The notes under the pieces were generated by a model, which made no database searches, was not told the origin of the DNA, and was given only the letters and a program-made list of their open reading frames with translations. Positions 34,889 through 44,125 of a stretch of DNA of 64,000 nucleotides are shown in pieces (the stretch's first letter is position 1; every line of letters starts with the position of its first letter). The stretch comes from Sphingomonas naasensis (GTDB lineage: Bacteria; Pseudomonadota; Alphaproteobacteria; Sphingomonadales; Sphingomonadaceae). Where the stretch lies: assembly GCF_004792695.1 (NCBI RefSeq), contig NZ_SRXU01000012.1, forward strand, positions 1-64,000, in the 5' to 3' direction. The position numbers and the translations under genes were made by a program.

Positions 34889-35527
34889 TCAGATGTTAAA
34901 GCGATGGATGCTGTCGTCGCGAACGCCGAGCAGCTCGGCCATGCGGACCAGATCGGCGAGCGATTGCGCCTCCATCTTCCGCATCACATTGCCGCGATGG
35001 ATCTTCACGGTGATTTCGGACAATTCCAATCGCGCCGCGACCTGCTTGTTCATCAGCCCGGTGACCACCAACCCCATCACTTCGCGTTCGCGCGGCGTTA
35101 GACGGGCATGGAATTGCCGGAGCTGGGTGGTGCTCTCCGCCGCGGCGCGGCGGGTGCGATCCTTGTCCAAAGCGACTTCGACCGCGGCGAGCATCTGCTC
35201 GTCGCTGAACGGCTTGGGCAGGAAATCCACTGCTCCGGCCTTCATCCCGCGCACGGTCATCGGAATGTCGCCATGCCCGGTGATCAGGATGACCGGGATA
35301 TGCACGCCCTGCTCGGCGAGCCGCTGCTGGAAATCGAGTCCGTTGTGCTCGCGAAGACGGATGTCGAGCACGAGGCACGACGCGATGGACGGCACGCCCG
35401 CGGCAAGGAAATCCTCGGGGCTCTCGTAGAGCGCGACGTCCAGCTCGGCCGAGCGGAACAGGCTGCCCAGCGATCCGCGGATCCCGGCATCGTCGTCGAT
35501 CACACAGATCCGGCCAAGGCTTGTCAT
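34889..35527 (-). CDS. FixJ-family response regulator
   Basis: The 212-residue protein has a receiver domain with D55 (CLVLDIRLRE) and K105 (FLPKPFSDEQ). A LuxR-type HTH (residues 145-200: LTPREREVMGLVVTGLMNKQVAARL, then ITVKIHRGNVMRKM) follows. It is a typical two-component activator. The ATG overlaps the stop of the kinase gene (ATGA), so translation is coupled and the two are cognate partners. Confidence 0.93.
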   Translation of the reverse strand: MTSLGRICVIDDDAGIRGSLGSLFRSAELDVALYESPEDFLAAGVPSIASCLVLDIRLREHNGLDFQQRLAEQGVHIPVILITGHGDIPMTVRGMKAGAVDFLPKPFSDEQMLAAVEVALDKDRTRRAAAESTTQLRQFHARLTPREREVMGLVVTGLMNKQVAARLELSEITVKIHRGNVMRKMEAQSLADLVRMAELLGVRDDSIHRFNI

Positions 35528-37041
35528 GCCGCCTCCTTCTCGCCCACGGCCGGCAGGTAGAACCCGAAGGTTGCGCCGCGGCCCGGATTGTTGGCCGCGC
35601 CCAGCGTGCCGCCATGCTGCTCGATGATGGAGCGGCAGATCGAAAGGCCCATGCCGAGCCCGGCGCTCTTGGTCGTGAAGAAGGGCGCGAACAGGCTTTC
35701 CGGATCGCCGGCGATGCCGCTGCCGCAATCCGAGACGCGCAGCCTGACGCCCTCGCCATCGGTGTCCGCGTCGATGCACAGTTCGCGCGCATCGGCCGGG
35801 CTCTCGGCCATCGCCTGTTCGGCATTGAGCATCAGGTTCATCAATACCTGCTGGAGCTGGACGCGATCGCCATGCACCAGGGGCAGGGCGTCCGCGATGG
35901 TCACCCGGATCGCGACTTCATGGGTCTGCAGGGCGCGGCGGAGCAGGGCGACCGTCTCGTCGATCAGCGACCCCAATTCGACCAGGTCGCGCTGCGGATC
36001 CGCCTTGCGCGCCAAATCGCGGATGCGCGCGATCACCGCAGCGGCACGGGTGCCGTTGGCAGCGATCTGATCGAGGCAGTCGGCGACCTCGAGCGCGTCG
36101 GGTGCCTCGCGCGCCAGCCAGCGCGTGCCCGACTTGGCGTAGGTTATGATCGCCGAGAGCGGCTGATTGACCTCGTGCGCGATCGATGCGGCGAGCTGGC
36201 CCAGCGTGGTCACGCGCGAGACATGGGTGAGCTCGGCCTGCGATTGCGCCAGCCGCGCCTGCGCGCGGTTTCGCTCGGTGAGATCGAGCGCCATCACCAG
36301 CACGCGCTTCCACCCGTCGCTTCCCGGCGGCAGCGTCACGCGCAGCACGACATCGGCGATTTCGCCGCTGGCGGTGAGGAACTGGGTTTCCTCCTCGATC
36401 GTGGTGTCGCCGCGGGCGAGCGCGGTGAGGATTCGGCCCAGCGTCGCCTCGGCGGCGGGGGTGTGGTGGGCGACAATCGTGCCCCCGACCAACGCGCTGG
36501 CGTCGGGCAGCCCGAACAACCGTGCCGCTTCGTTGTTGGCGGCGCGGATCGTCGCGGTGCGCGCGATATGCTCGATCGTCTCCGGGCTGGCGGGTTGGCC
36601 GCTCTGCAGCAGCGCATGTGCGGTGGACCAGTCGCCTTCCCAGATCGGAAGGCCCGCGGCGTTGAAGATGGTGCGATACCGCTCCTCGGACAGGCGATGC
36701 CGTTCGGCCGCCGCCTGATTGCGCAGGCTGAGCAAGGTGGTGATGCCGATCGCGGTGAGGCTCACGCCCAGCCGCGCCGCCGGTGATCCCAGCGGCTCGC
36801 CCGAATGGCTGATGAAATAGCCGGTGATCGCCATCGCAAAAACTGCGATCCCGACGACCATCATCAGCGCGCGATCATGGCTTCGCGCCGCCATCACCAC
36901 GACGATAGTGTAGAGCACCGCCACCGCGCCCTGGAGAGGGCTGAGCACATCGAGCGCGAATATGGCGAGCGCCAGCGCCAGCGCGGCGGCGCCGTGAACC
37001 TGCGTCGCCAATCGCTTGCCCGTGGCGTCGTCCCGCATCAT
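35524..37041 (-). CDS. Membrane histidine kinase with PAS domain (FixL/DctB type)
   Basis: The 505-residue protein has four transmembrane helices in its first 105 residues (about 17-33, 36-52, 58-78, 90-106) and a PAS domain (120-260). The phospho-acceptor H289 is in AASIAHEVNQPLSAI. The ATP-binding domain has LNAEQAMAE, DCGSGIAGD and GLGMGLSICRSIIEQHGG. The upstream frame is rejected because it has no ribosome site, while GGGAG precedes the ATG pair at 37041/37038. It phosphorylates the FixJ-like regulator encoded next to it. The PAS signal is unknown. Confidence 0.9.
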   Translation of the reverse strand: MMRDDATGKRLATQVHGAAALALALAIFALDVLSPLQGAVAVLYTIVVVMAARSHDRALMMVVGIAVFAMAITGYFISHSGEPLGSPAARLGVSLTAIGITTLLSLRNQAAAERHRLSEERYRTIFNAAGLPIWEGDWSTAHALLQSGQPASPETIEHIARTATIRAANNEAARLFGLPDASALVGGTIVAHHTPAAEATLGRILTALARGDTTIEEETQFLTASGEIADVVLRVTLPPGSDGWKRVLVMALDLTERNRAQARLAQSQAELTHVSRVTTLGQLAASIAHEVNQPLSAIITYAKSGTRWLAREAPDALEVADCLDQIAANGTRAAAVIARIRDLARKADPQRDLVELGSLIDETVALLRRALQTHEVAIRVTIADALPLVHGDRVQLQQVLMNLMLNAEQAMAESPADARELCIDADTDGEGVRLRVSDCGSGIAGDPESLFAPFFTTKSAGLGMGLSICRSIIEQHGGTLGAANNPGRGATFGFYLPAVGEKEAA

Positions 37042-37139
37042 CGTCTCCCGCAGCCCTCCGATCCACGAGGTTCGGAAGGGTGCCAAGCTGGACGAGGGTG
37101 TCTGCGATGGCAACATCAAGGCGCGCCGTCCGGACGAAA

Positions 37140-37796
37140 TCAACATCCGCCGACATGCAAGGTGAAGCGCGTGCCGGGCTGCGTGTTGGTCCAGTCGTGG
37201 CGACCCCCCAGCCGCTTCGCCATCATCGCGATGAGCTGGCGGCCAAGGCCGCTGCCCTGTGAAATCCGGTCGGCCGGCATCCCGCGCCCGCGATCCGACA
37301 CTTCGAGCCGATAGCCGCCGAACGGCATCTTGCGCAGGACCACCTCGACATCGCCGGGCATTCCGGGCGCATAAGCATATTTGCACGCGTTGCCGACGAG
37401 CTCCGACACGATCACGCCTATCGCAGTAGCGGCATCGGGCGAGGCGTTGATCGTATCGGCGGCGACATGCACCCGGCGGCCGGCGTCCGCGCAGCCCCGC
37501 TCGAGTTCGGCGCCCAACTCCCCGAGATAGGCGCGCAGATCGACGCTGGCCGCGGTGCCTGACTGATAGAGCTGGCGATGGACACCGCCGATCGCCAGGA
37601 TCCGCCGCATCGTCGTGTCGAGCGCCGCCACGGCGATCGGGTCGGCGACGCGGCGCGCCTCGACCGACACCATGGCCGCGAGCAATTGCAGGCTGTTCGC
37701 GACGCGGTGGTTGGTTTCATCGGCGACGCTCGGTTGGGGCATTGCCGGCAGCACTGCGATCGCGGCGGGCTCGGGGAATGCATGCTGTGCCATCAT
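37140..37796 (-). CDS. Soluble HisKA_2/HWE-like histidine kinase
   Basis: The 218-residue protein has the HisKA_2 dimerisation motif DETNHRVANSLQLLAAMV with phospho-acceptor H30. A HATPase domain (LVGNACKYAYAPGMPGD, VSDRGRGMPADRIS, GLGRQLIAMMAKRLGG) follows. It has no sensor domain and so must take its signal through a partner. The ribosome site before the ATG pair is weak. It is 98 bp upstream of the PAS kinase, same strand. HWE kinases of this kind often feed the general stress response in alphaproteobacteria. Confidence 0.85.
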   Translation of the reverse strand: MMAQHAFPEPAAIAVLPAMPQPSVADETNHRVANSLQLLAAMVSVEARRVADPIAVAALDTTMRRILAIGGVHRQLYQSGTAASVDLRAYLGELGAELERGCADAGRRVHVAADTINASPDAATAIGVIVSELVGNACKYAYAPGMPGDVEVVLRKMPFGGYRLEVSDRGRGMPADRISQGSGLGRQLIAMMAKRLGGRHDWTNTQPGTRFTLHVGGC

Positions 37797-37974
37797 CGGG
37801 TCATCCCTTCGGTGATGAGTCCTGATCCCCGATCTCGCGATGTGGCGCCATCATACGCAGGTTTAGGGACGGTGACCCCCAACCTGGGTATGATTCCGAA
37901 TTTCCGGCCTCCCGCCGATATCCACTCCGTCGGACGGGCAGGGTGCAGCGTCCGCCTGAACGACGGAGGACACC

Positions 37975-38811
37975 ATGGCTACGCTCATCACGCAGGACGG
38001 CGCGGAAATCTTCTACAAGGATTGGGGCCCGAAGGATGCGCAGCCGATCGTATTCCATCATGGCTGGCCGCTCTCGTCGGACGACTGGGACGCGCAGATG
38101 CTGTTCTTCCTCGCGCAGGGCTACCGCGTCGTCGCGCATGATCGCCGCGGGCACGGACGCTCATCCCAGATCGATACCGGCCACGACATGGACCATTATG
38201 CCGCCGATGCCTCGGCCGTGGCCGAGCATCTCGACCTGACCAACGCCGTGCATATCGGCCATTCGACCGGCGGCGGCGAAGTCGCGCGCTATGTCGCGAA
38301 GTTCGGCCAGCCGCAGGGGCGCGTCGCCAGAGCGGTGCTGGTGAGTTCGGTGCCGCCGCTGATGTTGCAGACCGCGAACAATCCGGGCGGCACGCCGATT
38401 GCGGTGTTCGACGCTTTCCGCACGGCGCTGGCGGCCAATCGCGCGAGCTTCCTCCTCGATGTCGCGTCGGGGCCCTTCTACGGCTTCAACCGTCCGGGCG
38501 CGAACGTCACCGAGGCTGTCGTTCGTAACTGGTGGCGCCAGGGAATGATGGGCAGTGCGCTGGCGCACTATGAAGGCATCAAGGCGTTCTCGGAGACGGA
38601 CCAGACCGACGATCTCAAGGCGATCACCGTGCCGACGCTGGTGCTTCAGGGCGATGACGATCAGGTCGTGCCCTATGCCGACGCCGCGCTGATGCAGGTG
38701 AAGCTGCTGCAGAACGCAACGCTGAAAATCTATGCGGGCTACCCGCACGGCATGTTGACCACCCATGCCGACGTCCTCAACGCCGACCTGCTGGCGTTCG
38801 TCCGCAGTTGA
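37975..38811 (+). CDS. Alpha/beta hydrolase, non-heme chloroperoxidase-like
   Basis: The 278-residue protein has the oxyanion region HHGWPLSSDDW, the nucleophile S97 in GHSTGGGE, the acid in GDDDQVVPY and a catalytic His in YPHGML. This matches cofactor-free haloperoxidases/esterases. They hydrolyse esters or make peracids. The start is supported by CGGAGG. There is no signal peptide. It lies in the island of signalling genes without a clear operon partner. Physiological substrate unknown. Confidence 0.9.
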   Translation: MATLITQDGAEIFYKDWGPKDAQPIVFHHGWPLSSDDWDAQMLFFLAQGYRVVAHDRRGHGRSSQIDTGHDMDHYAADASAVAEHLDLTNAVHIGHSTGGGEVARYVAKFGQPQGRVARAVLVSSVPPLMLQTANNPGGTPIAVFDAFRTALAANRASFLLDVASGPFYGFNRPGANVTEAVVRNWWRQGMMGSALAHYEGIKAFSETDQTDDLKAITVPTLVLQGDDDQVVPYADAALMQVKLLQNATLKIYAGYPHGMLTTHADVLNADLLAFVRS

Positions 38812-39055
38812 AGATCACGCGACGAAGGCTGGTTGCCGCCGCCGCGGCGCCGCGCGTTCGCAACGTTGCTTGCGCGCGGCGCCGGTGCGGAGGGCTCGAG
38901 CCAGGCGGCGTCGCGCAGCGCGCGGGTCACCATCCCCGAGCGTGTGCGATCAAAGCGACCATCGTCGCCCTCGACTCGGGCCATCTTTGACCTATCACCC
39001 ATCCACGCGCGATTGCGGACCTGATCCAGCGCGCGGCGCAAGGCGGAGGACCTCG

Positions 39056-39358
39056 ATGAGCGAGTGCCGGCATCTGGATATGATCGACCAAGTCACCCCC
39101 AGCGCGAGGGGATGCGAGGAGTGCCTTCGCATCGGCAGTCCCTGGGTGCATCTGCGACTCTGCCGTAGCTGCGGCCATGTCGGCTGCTGCGACGAATCGC
39201 CGCATCGCCACGCCACCGCGCATTTCCACACCACCGGGCACCCGATCATCGAAGGCTATGATCCGCCCGAAGGCTGGGGTTGGTGCTATGTCGACGAAAT
39301 CGTCGTCGATCTGCCGGACCAGACCGCGCAGCGCGGGCCGATCCCGCGATATGTCTAG
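39056..39358 (+). CDS. UBP-type zinc finger protein
   Basis: The 100-residue protein starts MSECRHLDMIDQVTPS after GGAGGA. The Cys/His set (C4, H6, then CEEC, LCRSCGHVGCCD, SPHRHATAHFHTTGHPII) is that of UBP zinc fingers (ubiquitin-hydrolase type). Bacterial stand-alone members exist, but their function is not known. Here it follows the hydrolase by 244 bp that hold no supported gene. Confidence 0.87.
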   Translation: MSECRHLDMIDQVTPSARGCEECLRIGSPWVHLRLCRSCGHVGCCDESPHRHATAHFHTTGHPIIEGYDPPEGWGWCYVDEIVVDLPDQTAQRGPIPRYV

Positions 39359-39404
39359 CCAGGCGCTGGCCCGTGCGCCTCGAACTATCCGGGCCGACAC
39401 GCGG

Positions 39405-40046
39405 TTAGCCGCCGGGAACGGCCGTTTGCAGCGCATTTCGGCGTGTTATTTGCCGACCTCCATCATTTGCCGAGGTCCACCGGTCCGTCGCGCAGGGCGA
39501 CGGATCGCGGGCGGTGACCGATGCCCGGTCGCCCGGCGATGCCGGTGCCGCGTCGCCCGAAGGTCCGGGAGCATGCGACGCTCCCCGAGACTGTGCAGCG
39601 CCGCCGCAACGGGACGACAGCGCCTCGGCGGGGCCACTCAGGATCGCGATCGTTCCCGGGCGGGCGGGCTGATAGCTGAACCTCGCCTCAAGCTGCACGG
39701 CGATGCTCTCGACAAGGCGACGACCCCTGCCGCAGCGCGCGACTGGCGGCGCGCCGATTCCCCGGCCGTCGTCCGCGACGATCAGCACGAAGGATCCATC
39801 GAGGACCGAGAACGCCACGCGGATCTCTCCGCCGGCGTTGTCGTCATAGGCGTATTTCATACTGTTGATGACGAGTTCGTTGACCACCGAGCCGAGACGC
39901 ACGGCAACATCGGCGGCCACGCTTTCACCGCCATGATGTACTGCGATGCGTGGCACATTCGGCCCGCACCCAAGTGTAGCCAGACCCTCGGTGAGGTTCG
40001 CGAGATAATCGCCGATCGCGACCATTTGGGGCGTGTCGTAAGCCAT
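39405..40046 (-). CDS. Histidine-kinase-like ATPase without the phospho-acceptor helix
   Basis: The 213-residue protein starts at an ATG after GGGAGG. It enters mid-way through a HisKA_2-type dimerisation domain (MVAIGDYLANLTEGLATLG). The HATPase part has LGSVVNELVINSMKYAY and VADDGRGIGAPP. Aligned with the kinase at 37140-37796, about 60 residues with the phospho-acceptor His are missing. The gene immediately upstream ends at 40122, so they are not hidden in another frame. The last 65 residues are a Pro/Ala/Ser-rich tail. It may be an ATPase-only partner or a decayed kinase. It follows the STAND regulator by 75 bp. Confidence 0.7.
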   Translation of the reverse strand: MAYDTPQMVAIGDYLANLTEGLATLGCGPNVPRIAVHHGGESVAADVAVRLGSVVNELVINSMKYAYDDNAGGEIRVAFSVLDGSFVLIVADDGRGIGAPPVARCGRGRRLVESIAVQLEARFSYQPARPGTIAILSGPAEALSSRCGGAAQSRGASHAPGPSGDAAPASPGDRASVTARDPSPCATDRWTSANDGGRQITRRNALQTAVPGG

Positions 40047-40121
40047 GGCTACCTGCCTCCCGTGTCGTACGTTGGGATGACAGGTTCGTCCGCCGCGCAT
40101 CTGCGCGCCAGCGAGATGATG

Positions 40122-43034
40122 CTAGGCGGTGTGAGGAACCGTCAGGGTTTGAACGCCACCGAGAGACATGAGCAGATTGTTGGCACGCGCGAGATCCTTC
40201 GTGTCGTCCGCAGCGGGAAACCGCGCGCACGCGGCTGCCAGGCAATCGACGGCGCGCTCGGTATCGCCGATCCCGGCGAGATGCGGGACGAGATCCATCG
40301 CCGCCCGTAACTCCCATGCGCGGGCACCCTGTTCGCGGCTGAGCGCGAGCGCCTCCTCGAGAATTGCCACCGCCACCATCGGATCGCCCGCTTCCCGGCA
40401 GGCGATCTCCGCCTTCAGGCGCAGCAGTTCGGGCATTGCGATGCGTTCGCCGTTCGCCTCGCACCGGCCGATGGTGCCGTCGACGAGATCGCGGGCCTCC
40501 CGCCAGCGTTCCTCCAGCAACAGTCCGCGGGCGAGGGCGATGGAGAAGGGTGTCGTCAACAGCTCGTAGCGTGCCGCGCGCAGGCGCCCCAGGCTCTCTT
40601 CCACGGCACTCAACGCGTCTTCCGTGCGCCCCCGCTGGATCGCGAGCTCCCCCCTGAAACCGCGGCCAGCGGCAATATAGGGGCCCAGCGCATTCACCTC
40701 GGCGCATTCGGTAAAGGCTTCGAGCGCACTCTCTGCCACATCGAGGTCGTCCATCCACATGAAGACCGAAAAGAACCAGATGAGTGCAATGCAGTGCGTC
40801 ACGGGGTGGTTTAGCCGGGCCGCAGATTGAACGGTCTGACGTGCGACGATCGCCGCCTCCGCGGACTGCCCGGAAAGCCAGAGGGTCCGCGCGAGCGCGA
40901 TCCCGGAGCGGTTCCGGTGGTCGAAGCCGTAGTGGATCGTTCGACTGCGCAGCGAGGCAGGGCTTTTCGCCAGCGAAATCTCCAAATCATGCCGCGCGCG
41001 CGCCTGATTGCCCGCGAGATGGTGCGAGATGCCGGACAAGGAGTAGGCGATGCCCAATGCTTCGGGGCTGCCGATGGCGTTGGCAACCGCCACTGCATGT
41101 TCGGCATGGTCCATCGCGACCGAATATTCGCCGATGCGCTCATGAAAGATATGGAGACGCCCCAGCATGCGCAGCTGATTCCAGCGATCGTCGAGCGCTG
41201 TCGCAATCGCGAGCGCTCGCAACAGCGCCTCGCCCGCCGCTTCGCTGTTTCCCCGCGTGAACATCAGCGAGATGCCGAGCGCGCCCTGCAATTCCAGCTC
41301 GATGGCGCTTCCGCGCTGTGCGTCCTCGATCTCGCCCAATGCGCGCGCGGTCCAGCTCCGGCACTCGACGAGGTGCGACAGGTTCAGAAACACGGGCGCG
41401 CTCGCCGCGGCAAGCCGCACGCCGGTGCGGCGGTCGCCATCGTCGCCGAAGCTCCAGTCGAGCGCGCTGCGAATGTTGCCCAGCTGCTGGCGCAGGGGGC
41501 GGGGATCCTGCAGGAGATCGTCGTTCTGCGAGGTGATGGCCTCCAGCTCGGCGAGGAAGAAGTCGGCATGACGCCGCGCGGTGTCGTTGAACGCCTCCCC
41601 ACCGCGCGCGAGCAATTTCTGCCGGCCGTAGGCGCGAGTCATTTCCAGCAAGCGATAGGTGCCGGTGCGGCGCGAGCGATCGCGTGCGAGCAGCGACTTC
41701 GATGCGAGCGCATCGAGCGCGGATGCGACCTCGTCCGATCCCAGCGCCGTGTCGGCCACCACTTCGAGCGCCGCGTCGATGGAGAAGGGACCGACGAACA
41801 TCGCGAGCCGTTCGAGAACGATACGCTCGACGTCCGAAAGCAGTTCGTAGCTCCAGTCCAGCGTTGCCTGCAGGGTCTGCTGGCGGGGCAGGGCGGTTCG
41901 CCGTCCGGGCCAGCCCAGGCTCAGCCGCTCGCCGAGCTGAAGGGCGGTTGCGGCAATCCCGTGCGTCGCGACGCGCACCGCGGCAAGCTCGATCGGAAGC
42001 GCCATCCCGTCCAGCCGCCGGCACATCTCCGCGACGAGGCGCGCGCCGTCCAGATCGATCTCGAAGGCGCTGTCCGCCGCGCTTGCCCGCTCGCAGAAGA
42101 GCTGGATGGCCGGATAGGACACAAGCTGTTCGAGCATCAGATCGGTCGAGTCCTCGGGATAGTCGAGGGCGTCGAGGCGGTGGACGTGCTCGCCGCGCAC
42201 GCGAAGCGGCTCGCGGGACGTGGCGAGCAGCCGCACCTGCGGTGCCTCGTCGATGAGGCGCTCGACCAGCCGCGCGGCGGGCTCGATCACATGCTCGCAA
42301 TTGTCGAAGACCAGCAGGAAGGGCTGGTCGCGCACGTGGCCGAGGATGACGGCCAGCGGATCATCGCTGTGCACAGAAATGCCCATCGCGCCTGCCGTCA
42401 TGGCGGGCACCAGCATCGGATTCTCGAGCATGCCGAAGTCGACGAAGACGACCCGGCCGTCGAATTCCGGGGTTAGATTGTGCGCGATCTCGATCGCGAG
42501 CGTGGTCTTGCCTACCCCTGCCGGTCCCACGATCGTGAAGAGCGGGGTATTCGTCACGCGCGCCTGCAGGAACGCGACATCGTGCTCGCGGCCGATGAGG
42601 TGCGGCAGGCGGGACGGGATGTTCGGCGCGTTTGCGACGCTGCTGGCGCTGATCTCCTCGACCGTCGATGGCCCGGTCGCGACATCGGGAGCCTCATTCC
42701 GCTCGATCGGCGCCACGAATGCATAGCCGACGCCGACCTGTGTCGCGATGTAGCGGGCGCCGTCCTCGCCATCGCCGAGCAGCTTGCGCAGGCCCGCCAT
42801 GTGGAAACGCAGGCTACCGTCCTCGACGACGACATCGGTCCACACGCGCTTGAGCAGCTCGCGCTTGGAAAGGACACGTCCCGGCTGTTCGGTCAGCACG
42901 ACGAGAAGGTCGAACGAGCGCCCGCCGATCTCGACGGGCTCGCCGGCGCGCGTGAGCAATCGCTCGCCCGGCGAAAGGCAGAAGGGACCGAAGGAGATCC
43001 GCTCGCGAAGGGGTTGCTGTTCTACATCTGCCAC
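40122..43034 (-). CDS. Winged-helix, STAND NTPase and TPR regulator
   Basis: The 970-residue protein has a PhoB-type winged helix (residues 12-108: PVEIGGRSFDLLVVLTEQPG, then ARYIATQVGVGYAFVAP). An NB-ARC-like NTPase follows with Walker A GPAGVGKT (170-177), Walker B LLVFDN (240-245), ATSREPLRV and the helical arm. A long TPR-like region (about 480-950) completes it. This is the architecture of AfsR/SARP- and MalT-like activators: a ligand binds the repeats, ATP drives assembly, the winged helix binds direct repeats. No receiver domain exists, so control is by ligand. It sits beside the detoxification operons whose promoters carry paired CTAAC boxes, probably its targets. Confidence 0.92.
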   Translation of the reverse strand: MADVEQQPLRERISFGPFCLSPGERLLTRAGEPVEIGGRSFDLLVVLTEQPGRVLSKRELLKRVWTDVVVEDGSLRFHMAGLRKLLGDGEDGARYIATQVGVGYAFVAPIERNEAPDVATGPSTVEEISASSVANAPNIPSRLPHLIGREHDVAFLQARVTNTPLFTIVGPAGVGKTTLAIEIAHNLTPEFDGRVVFVDFGMLENPMLVPAMTAGAMGISVHSDDPLAVILGHVRDQPFLLVFDNCEHVIEPAARLVERLIDEAPQVRLLATSREPLRVRGEHVHRLDALDYPEDSTDLMLEQLVSYPAIQLFCERASAADSAFEIDLDGARLVAEMCRRLDGMALPIELAAVRVATHGIAATALQLGERLSLGWPGRRTALPRQQTLQATLDWSYELLSDVERIVLERLAMFVGPFSIDAALEVVADTALGSDEVASALDALASKSLLARDRSRRTGTYRLLEMTRAYGRQKLLARGGEAFNDTARRHADFFLAELEAITSQNDDLLQDPRPLRQQLGNIRSALDWSFGDDGDRRTGVRLAAASAPVFLNLSHLVECRSWTARALGEIEDAQRGSAIELELQGALGISLMFTRGNSEAAGEALLRALAIATALDDRWNQLRMLGRLHIFHERIGEYSVAMDHAEHAVAVANAIGSPEALGIAYSLSGISHHLAGNQARARHDLEISLAKSPASLRSRTIHYGFDHRNRSGIALARTLWLSGQSAEAAIVARQTVQSAARLNHPVTHCIALIWFFSVFMWMDDLDVAESALEAFTECAEVNALGPYIAAGRGFRGELAIQRGRTEDALSAVEESLGRLRAARYELLTTPFSIALARGLLLEERWREARDLVDGTIGRCEANGERIAMPELLRLKAEIACREAGDPMVAVAILEEALALSREQGARAWELRAAMDLVPHLAGIGDTERAVDCLAAACARFPAADDTKDLARANNLLMSLGGVQTLTVPHTA

Positions 43035-43088
43035 GATCGCGCCACTCCCAAGTCGGCGAGCCTAGCCAAAGCGAGTCCCGTAGGCGAT

Positions 43089-43163
43089 CTAAACCGCAAC
43101 GCCAGCGCTGCTGCGCGAGCTGACGGGGGGCAGGATAATCTTGCCTGCTTTGATCGCCGCCAT
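43089..43163 (-). CDS. Possible 24-residue leader peptide before the STAND regulator
   Basis: GGGGAGG eight bases before an ATG opens a 24-codon frame (MAAIKAGKIILPP, then VSSRSSAGVAV) that stops 54 bp upstream of the regulator gene. The start signal is stronger than that of many true genes here. The peptide is slightly basic and not hydrophobic. It may regulate downstream translation or be a chance frame. The 199-bp gap (43035-43233) otherwise holds nothing recognised. Confidence 0.28.
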   Translation of the reverse strand: MAAIKAGKIILPPVSSRSSAGVAV

Positions 43164-43233
43164 TGCATATCCTCCCCGGTAGCGCGCCCGCGAAGGCGGC
43201 GTCGATCATGCGAAGGTATGGGACACCATTGCC

Positions 43234-44076
43234 TCAACCATCGGGACTCGCCGGATAGTCGGTCGAGATGCTGAGCGACCGCCAGCGTGTCAGCTCGTCG
43301 AGGCGGGCCCGGTCGCTGCGCTCGATCGCGGCCACGGCATCGCTGCCGAGCGCGAGCCGCAAGGGCGGATCCGTCGCCGCGACGACGTCGAGGATGGCCT
43401 GTGCGCCTCTGCGCGGGTCCCCCGGCTGGCGGCCGCTATATGCCCGCTGCATCCGCGCCGTCTTGCCGACGACCTCGTCATATTCGGGCCGACCCGCGTC
43501 GAGCGTGGTGGAGGCGCCGGCGAAATCGGTCCGGAAGCCGCCGGGCTCGATGATCGTCACCTTCACGCCGATCAGCCGCATCTCCTGGGCGAGCACCTCC
43601 GAAAAGCCCTCGACACCCCATTTGGCCGCCGAATAGGGCGCCCGGCCCGGCGCGCCCAGCCTGCCGCCGACCGAGGAGAATTGGATGATGTGGCCCGAAC
43701 CCCGCGCCCGCATGTGCGGGATGGCCGCCTTGGTCAGTATGATCGTGCCGAACAGATTGGTCTCGATCTGGCGACGGAAGGAGTCGATCGTCGTGTCCTC
43801 GACCGAGCCGACATCGCCATAGCCGGCATTGTTCACGAGGACGTCGAGCGCGCCGAAGCGATCGATTGCGGCCTCGACGGCAGCGCGCGCGTCCACTTCG
43901 CTGGTCACGTCGAGACGCGCGATTGCGAGCTGATCCGGGCGGGACCCGACGAACGACGCCAGTTGCCCGAGGTCGCGTGCCGTCGCAAGCAGATTGTCGC
44001 CCGCTTCGAGGATGCGCTCGCACAGCGCGCGCCCGAAACCCCGCGAGCTACCGGTGACCAGCCATGTCCGTGGCAT
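43234..44076 (-). CDS. Short-chain dehydrogenase/reductase
   Basis: The 280-residue protein has the NADP-binding motif TGSSRGFG (8-15), NNAG (82-85), and the catalytic pair Y148 and K152 in APYSAAKWG. It is a classic SDR acting on an unknown carbonyl. The start at 44076 is set by GGAGGA five bases upstream. It follows the thioredoxin-like gene by 49 bp and is co-transcribed from the CTAAC promoter at 45.3 kb. Confidence 0.92.
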   Translation of the reverse strand: MPRTWLVTGSSRGFGRALCERILEAGDNLLATARDLGQLASFVGSRPDQLAIARLDVTSEVDARAAVEAAIDRFGALDVLVNNAGYGDVGSVEDTTIDSFRRQIETNLFGTIILTKAAIPHMRARGSGHIIQFSSVGGRLGAPGRAPYSAAKWGVEGFSEVLAQEMRLIGVKVTIIEPGGFRTDFAGASTTLDAGRPEYDEVVGKTARMQRAYSGRQPGDPRRGAQAILDVVAATDPPLRLALGSDAVAAIERSDRARLDELTRWRSLSISTDYPASPDG

Positions 44077-44125
44077 ATTTTCCTCCATGTCGCCGCCCCG
44101 GCCATTCCGGAGGCGCGGTTCGTGA

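Noticed and set aside
38808..38990. TTG frame beginning MKITRRRLVAAAAAP just after the hydrolase
   Set aside because: The start looks like a Tat signal, but the rest is Arg/Cys-rich without a domain and no ribosome site is visible. It may be a remnant at best.
38739..39041. Minus-strand 100-codon frame between hydrolase and zinc-finger genes
   Set aside because: It overlaps the hydrolase end, is Arg/Ser-rich, and has no ribosome site or family likeness.
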